From: Deltaproteobacteria bacterium | GTDB lineage: Bacteria; Desulfobacterota; Binatia; Binatales; Binataceae | Direction: 5' to 3' | DNA length: 7,426 nucleotides | Assembly (NCBI GenBank): GCA_021780585.1 | Contig: JAJXYM010000194.1 | Location: 1 to 7,426 of the forward strand | Part shown: positions 4,367-7,426 of the stretch, in pieces | Layout: the number at the start of each line of letters is the position of its first letter | Numbering within the stretch: position 1 is the stretch's first letter | Position numbers and translations under genes: made by a program | Notes under the pieces: model-generated | Databases searched by the model: none | What the model was told of the DNA's origin: nothing | Seen by the model: the letters and a program-made list of their open reading frames with translations, nothing else

Positions 4367-6991
4367 ATGAGCGGCGTTACCGAGATGGAATCCTCGAGCG
4401 AACCGAATCCGCATGGCGCTCGGCCCAAACCGCCCGCCGGCGCGATCGTGGCTTCGCGCCGGCGGCTCACCGGCGCCGCGCTTTGCGTATTCGCCGGCGC
4501 GCTGACGATTGTCTATCTGTTTCCGCGGATCGCGCTTGCCCGTGGTCTGGCCGAAATCGCTTTTGCCGCGGGCGCGATCGCGGCCGCGATTTGCGCGCTG
4601 ACCTGGTGCCGTGCGGCGCGCGTCCGGATCGGCCGGCTCGGCCTGCGCTTTCGCGCGGTGCGCCGCGCCGGAGCGATCGCGGCCGCCGCGTCGATCGCGA
4701 TTCCGGCGCTCTGGACGGTCGCGCTTTGGCGGTCGCCGATCGGCGGCCTGCGGACCGTCGCGTCCGATGCGTCGGCGCCCGTTCCCGCGACCTTCACCGT
4801 CGCGATTGTCCAGTTGGCTGACGATCCGAACGACCGGGCGCGCCAAAGTCTGATCCGGGATTTGAAGCGGTTCACGCGCGGGCTTCCGCTCACGTTGAAG
4901 CCGGTGAACGGCACGATTCGCCTCGGACCGCCGCCCGCGGCGCCCGGATGGCTCAGCCATGAGCAGGCCTACGATCAGGAAATCGCGGCCGGCGCCAATC
5001 TGATCCTGTGGGGCCGCGTCGAAACCGCGAGCGACAGCGAACGGATCGAGCTATTCGAAACCAGCGTCGAGGACGCCGCCGCATTTGGCGGCGTGAGGGA
5101 TCCGCTCGACTTCGCGCTGCCGCGACTGCGACCGGCCGAACTCGCGCCGATCGTCGCGCTGATGCTGGCGACGCATCTTGCCGACTCGCCGTTGCGCGCC
5201 AGGCCCGGAGTGACGGACGCGCTGGACGCTTCGATCGCGCGGGTCCGCGCGCTCTCGGACGCCAATTTCGAGGACGGCCGCTGGAGCGCCGGCGACCGTG
5301 CGAGCGTGGATTTTGTCCTGGCCGCGGCGATCGGATACGGGCGCGATCCGGTGACGGTCGAGATGCGCGCACGCCTTGCGACCCTCTATGCGCTGTCCGC
5401 GATCGCCAATTGGACTCCCGACAAATATCCGCTGGAACGCGCGATGGCGCTGCGCCTGTACGCCAACCAACTTGGGCTGCTGGGCGCGATTACGCGCGAC
5501 CCGAAGATCTACGCGACGGCGACCCAGGCGATACGCGACGCGATCGCGCTCTATCCCGCCGAACGCCATCCGGACGACCGCGCCCACGCGCAACTCGGCC
5601 TTGGCCGCGCCCTGATGGCGACGGCGGAGCTGGACGGCGGCAAGGAATTGCCGCAAGCGCTCGAGGCCGACCGCGCCGCGCTGGCGCTCTGCGATCGGCG
5701 GCGCAAACCGGGATTTTGGGCGGAAGTCGAATGGGAGATCGCGAACATGCAGATGCGGATCGGGGAGACGCGCGGCGATCCCGATCAATTGCGCGACGCG
5801 GTTGGCTCGTTCAATCAGGTGCTGGCCGTGCGCACGCGCGAGGCGACGCCGCATCTATGGGCGATTACACAAACAGCGCTGGGTCAGGCGCTGATCGACC
5901 TCGCCAATCGCGATCCGTCGGGCGGCTATTTCGGCGAGGCGGCCGCCGCCGAGCAGTCGGCGCTGGAAGTGCTGACGCCACAAAACAGCCCCTATTACTG
6001 GTCGCTGGCGGAGGGTTTGCGTGGAACCGCGCTCTCCAGCCTCGCCGAAGAACGAGGAGATATCGCCGGTCTCAACGACGCCGTCGCCGCGCTCCGTTCC
6101 GGCCTGACCGGCGCGCTGCGCAAGCGCGATCCCTTTGCGTGGGTGCGTATCCAGGCCGCTCTGGCCAGCGCGCTGGAATCGCTCGGCGACCTCGAATCGT
6201 TGCCCGATCCGTCCGCCTCCGGGAACTGGCGCCGTCGCGACCGGATGGCCGAAGAGCATCTCGAGGAAGCGGTCGCCGCCGCGCGCGCGGGAATCGAGCA
6301 GGCCGCTCAAATTCACTTTTCAGTCCAATGGGCGTTCATGCAATCCACGCTCGCCGAAGCGCTCACCGAAATCGGCAACCGCGAAATTGCGAATCATAGG
6401 GGCGCGCTGGCGGCGGAACATCTCCGCGCCGCGGTCGCCGCCGCCCGCGCCGCGCTCACGGTTCAAACTCCGACCAAAGATCCCGACAACTGGGCCGATT
6501 CCGAGGCCGCGCTCGGCGGCGCGCTGACGCTGCTCGGACAACTCGAGCGCGATCCGCGCGAGCTTCAGGACGCGGTCGCCGCCTATCAGACGGCGGTGGG
6601 CGTGCAGACGCGCCAGCGCGATCCGCAAGACTGGTTGGCCGATCAGAATGGCCTGTCCACCGCGCTTGAACGCCTCGGCCTGATCGAGTCGGGTCCGTCC
6701 GCCCTTACTCATCTGCGCCAGGCCGCCGCGATTCAACGCGCATTGCTCAAGAACCTCAGTCCCGAGGGCGACGCGATGAACTGGATGGTCTCGCAGAGCA
6801 ATCTCGCCCATATCGAGGCTGAAATGGGCGAGCGCGAGCCGGGCGGCGACGATTTGCGTCAGGCCGCCGCAGACTATCGCGAGGAGTTGCGTTATCTTTC
6901 GCCTGTCAGCGCGCCCGACGCATGGCGTGACGCGAACGATCGGCTGAACGCGGTGATCGCGATGATGCGCGAGCGCGGCGTCAACGGCTGA
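4367..6991 (+). CDS. Membrane-anchored protein with TolB-like domain and Trp-marked TPR-like solenoid
   Basis: The 874-residue product begins with a polar tail, then three hydrophobic helices (about 34-53, 62-81 and 101-121). Next comes a domain starting ATFTVAIVQLADD (141-153) and containing GANLILWGRV (209-218). This strand-helix-strand pattern resembles the TolB N-terminal/FlgO-like domains found between a membrane anchor and TPR repeats. From about residue 333 to the end the protein is an alpha-helical repeat array: each unit reads roughly W...Q..LG.AL..LG......L..AV.A...AL....DP..W. Tryptophans at 451, 498, 545, 592, 655, 709, 756, 806 and 853 mark unit ends, mostly 47 residues apart. 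Such solenoids bind proteins or peptides; no enzymatic motif is visible. With three helices the soluble part most simply lies in the periplasm, but orientation is not proven. The ATG at 4367 is the first in frame; only a weak GAGG (4351-4354) precedes it, and Met7 (4385) is an alternative. Confidence 0.88.
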   Translation: MSGVTEMESSSEPNPHGARPKPPAGAIVASRRRLTGAALCVFAGALTIVYLFPRIALARGLAEIAFAAGAIAAAICALTWCRAARVRIGRLGLRFRAVRRAGAIAAAASIAIPALWTVALWRSPIGGLRTVASDASAPVPATFTVAIVQLADDPNDRARQSLIRDLKRFTRGLPLTLKPVNGTIRLGPPPAAPGWLSHEQAYDQEIAAGANLILWGRVETASDSERIELFETSVEDAAAFGGVRDPLDFALPRLRPAELAPIVALMLATHLADSPLRARPGVTDALDASIARVRALSDANFEDGRWSAGDRASVDFVLAAAIGYGRDPVTVEMRARLATLYALSAIANWTPDKYPLERAMALRLYANQLGLLGAITRDPKIYATATQAIRDAIALYPAERHPDDRAHAQLGLGRALMATAELDGGKELPQALEADRAALALCDRRRKPGFWAEVEWEIANMQMRIGETRGDPDQLRDAVGSFNQVLAVRTREATPHLWAITQTALGQALIDLANRDPSGGYFGEAAAAEQSALEVLTPQNSPYYWSLAEGLRGTALSSLAEERGDIAGLNDAVAALRSGLTGALRKRDPFAWVRIQAALASALESLGDLESLPDPSASGNWRRRDRMAEEHLEEAVAAARAGIEQAAQIHFSVQWAFMQSTLAEALTEIGNREIANHRGALAAEHLRAAVAAARAALTVQTPTKDPDNWADSEAALGGALTLLGQLERDPRELQDAVAAYQTAVGVQTRQRDPQDWLADQNGLSTALERLGLIESGPSALTHLRQAAAIQRALLKNLSPEGDAMNWMVSQSNLAHIEAEMGEREPGGDDLRQAAADYREELRYLSPVSAPDAWRDANDRLNAVIAMMRERGVNG

Positions 6992-6997
6992 CGCCGC
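6975..6997 (+). terminator. Stem-loop over the stop codon of the repeat-protein gene
   Basis: GCGGCGTCA and TGACGCCGC form a perfect 9-bp stem with a five-base loop, and the 3' arm contains the TGA stop (6989-6991). A short T-run (ATTTT, 7012-7016) follows only after about 14 bases, so it is a weak candidate terminator or mRNA 3'-end structure. Confidence 0.3.
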
Positions 6998-7018
6998 TCC
7001 GACCCAGCACGATTTTCA

Positions 7019-7036
7019 CGCGCGACAACTCGCGCG
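7019..7036. terminator. Small hairpin between the convergent repeat-protein and BON genes
   Basis: CGCGCGA-caac-TCGCGCG is a perfect 7-bp inverted repeat in the 66-base convergent gap, 21 bases past the BON stop. Neither strand shows a T-run directly after it. It may still help end transcription from both sides, but GC-rich DNA produces such stems easily. Confidence 0.3.
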
Positions 7037-7057
7037 GAGCGTCGCGCCTTCGGGATG

Positions 7058-7426
7058 TCAGTTGGTCGCGGACCCGGCGTTGGCGGTCGGATTCGCGCCC
7101 AGAGCCGGCGAGCTGATGGACGCCGGGAAGTTGAGATCGTTGACCACCTGCTTGACGCCGACCAGTTGCGCGACGATCTGCTGGGCGCTCGTCGCGGTCG
7201 CCGCCGAAGCGACCTGGCCGCTCAACGTCACGACGCCGTGGCTGGTATCGACATGAATCAAGGTTGCGGCGTCGGTCGTCGCCTGATTTTCGAGCAGGGC
7301 GGCTTTGGCCTCGGTCGTCACGGTCGAATCGGTGACCACGTGCCTGGCGCCGGAATAGGTCGTATCGGCATAATGCTCCGCCTCGTTGGCGGTGCTGTGC
7401 GCTAACTGGCCGAGCGCCTGCAGCAC
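7058..7426 (-). CDS. BON-domain protein, N-terminus beyond the window (partial)
   Basis: The visible 122 residues run from the right edge to a TGA at 7058-7060. Residues about 33-100 form one BON domain: STVTTEAKAALLENQ, then IHVDTSHGVVTLSGQV with the typical G-V-V-T-L-S-G turn (64-70), then a helix and GVKQVVNDL (90-98). BON domains of the OsmY type are periplasmic or membrane-associated phospholipid-binding modules linked to envelope stress. The tail after residue 100 is low-complexity Ala/Ser/Pro/Asn and probably disordered. The GTG at the extreme edge is most likely an internal valine. A signal peptide and possibly a further domain should lie to the right, so full length and localisation cannot be seen here. 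Confidence 0.88.
   Translation of the reverse strand: MLQALGQLAHSTANEAEHYADTTYSGARHVVTDSTVTTEAKAALLENQATTDAATLIHVDTSHGVVTLSGQVASAATATSAQQIVAQLVGVKQVVNDLNFPASISSPALGANPTANAGSATN

Noticed and set aside
4364..4960. 198-codon minus-strand frame opposite the start of the repeat-protein gene
   Set aside because: Very Arg/Gly-rich antisense product overlapping the hydrophobic helices of a better-supported gene.
5008..6399. 463-codon plus-strand frame inside the repeat-protein gene
   Set aside because: An Arg/Gly-rich shifted frame of the 874-residue gene, whose own frame shows periodic conserved repeats.

Overview
This is a 7.4 kb stretch of GC-rich (by eye about two thirds G+C) bacterial chromosome. 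A lipobox lipoprotein, an exported DUF1329 protein and a BON-domain protein point to a Gram-negative, two-membrane organism. The alanine-rich, GC-ending codon use fits a high-GC proteobacterium or a relative such as the Binatota/Desulfobacterota-type lineages, but nothing here fixes the taxon. I see no tRNA, rRNA, CRISPR array, insertion sequence, integrase or phage gene.

Layout from left to right. (1) 2-40 may hold the last codons of an upstream gene. It is followed by a plus-strand gene (65-835) for a probable PIN-like protein with a long helical insert. (2) Two minus-strand genes face it: a small lipoprotein (880-1371), and a secreted DUF1329 protein (1531-2886) that ends in a textbook UUCG-loop terminator (1462-1488). 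(3) The 525-base stretch 2887-3411 contains no intact gene. It has the AT-rich leader of the DUF1329 gene, a short palindrome, a long hairpin (3062-3108) and, most interestingly, the decayed C-terminal end of a second DUF1329 gene (3167-3343) with an in-frame stop. (4) A multi-pass membrane protein (3412-4224, minus) and a large membrane-anchored repeat protein (4367-6991, plus) diverge from a shared 142-bp intergenic region. (5) A BON-domain protein (7058 to beyond the right edge, minus) converges on the repeat protein.

Most genes act at the cell envelope: exported DUF1329 protein, lipoprotein, polytopic membrane protein, a membrane protein with a probable TolB-like domain and a TPR-like solenoid, and a BON protein that is probably periplasmic. 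The strands alternate, so most genes look like separate transcription units. Nothing in the sequence proves that they form one pathway. No complete new system is evident. The strongest unexpected signals are the DUF1329 paralogue remnant and the regular 47-residue, tryptophan-marked repeat of the 874-residue protein.
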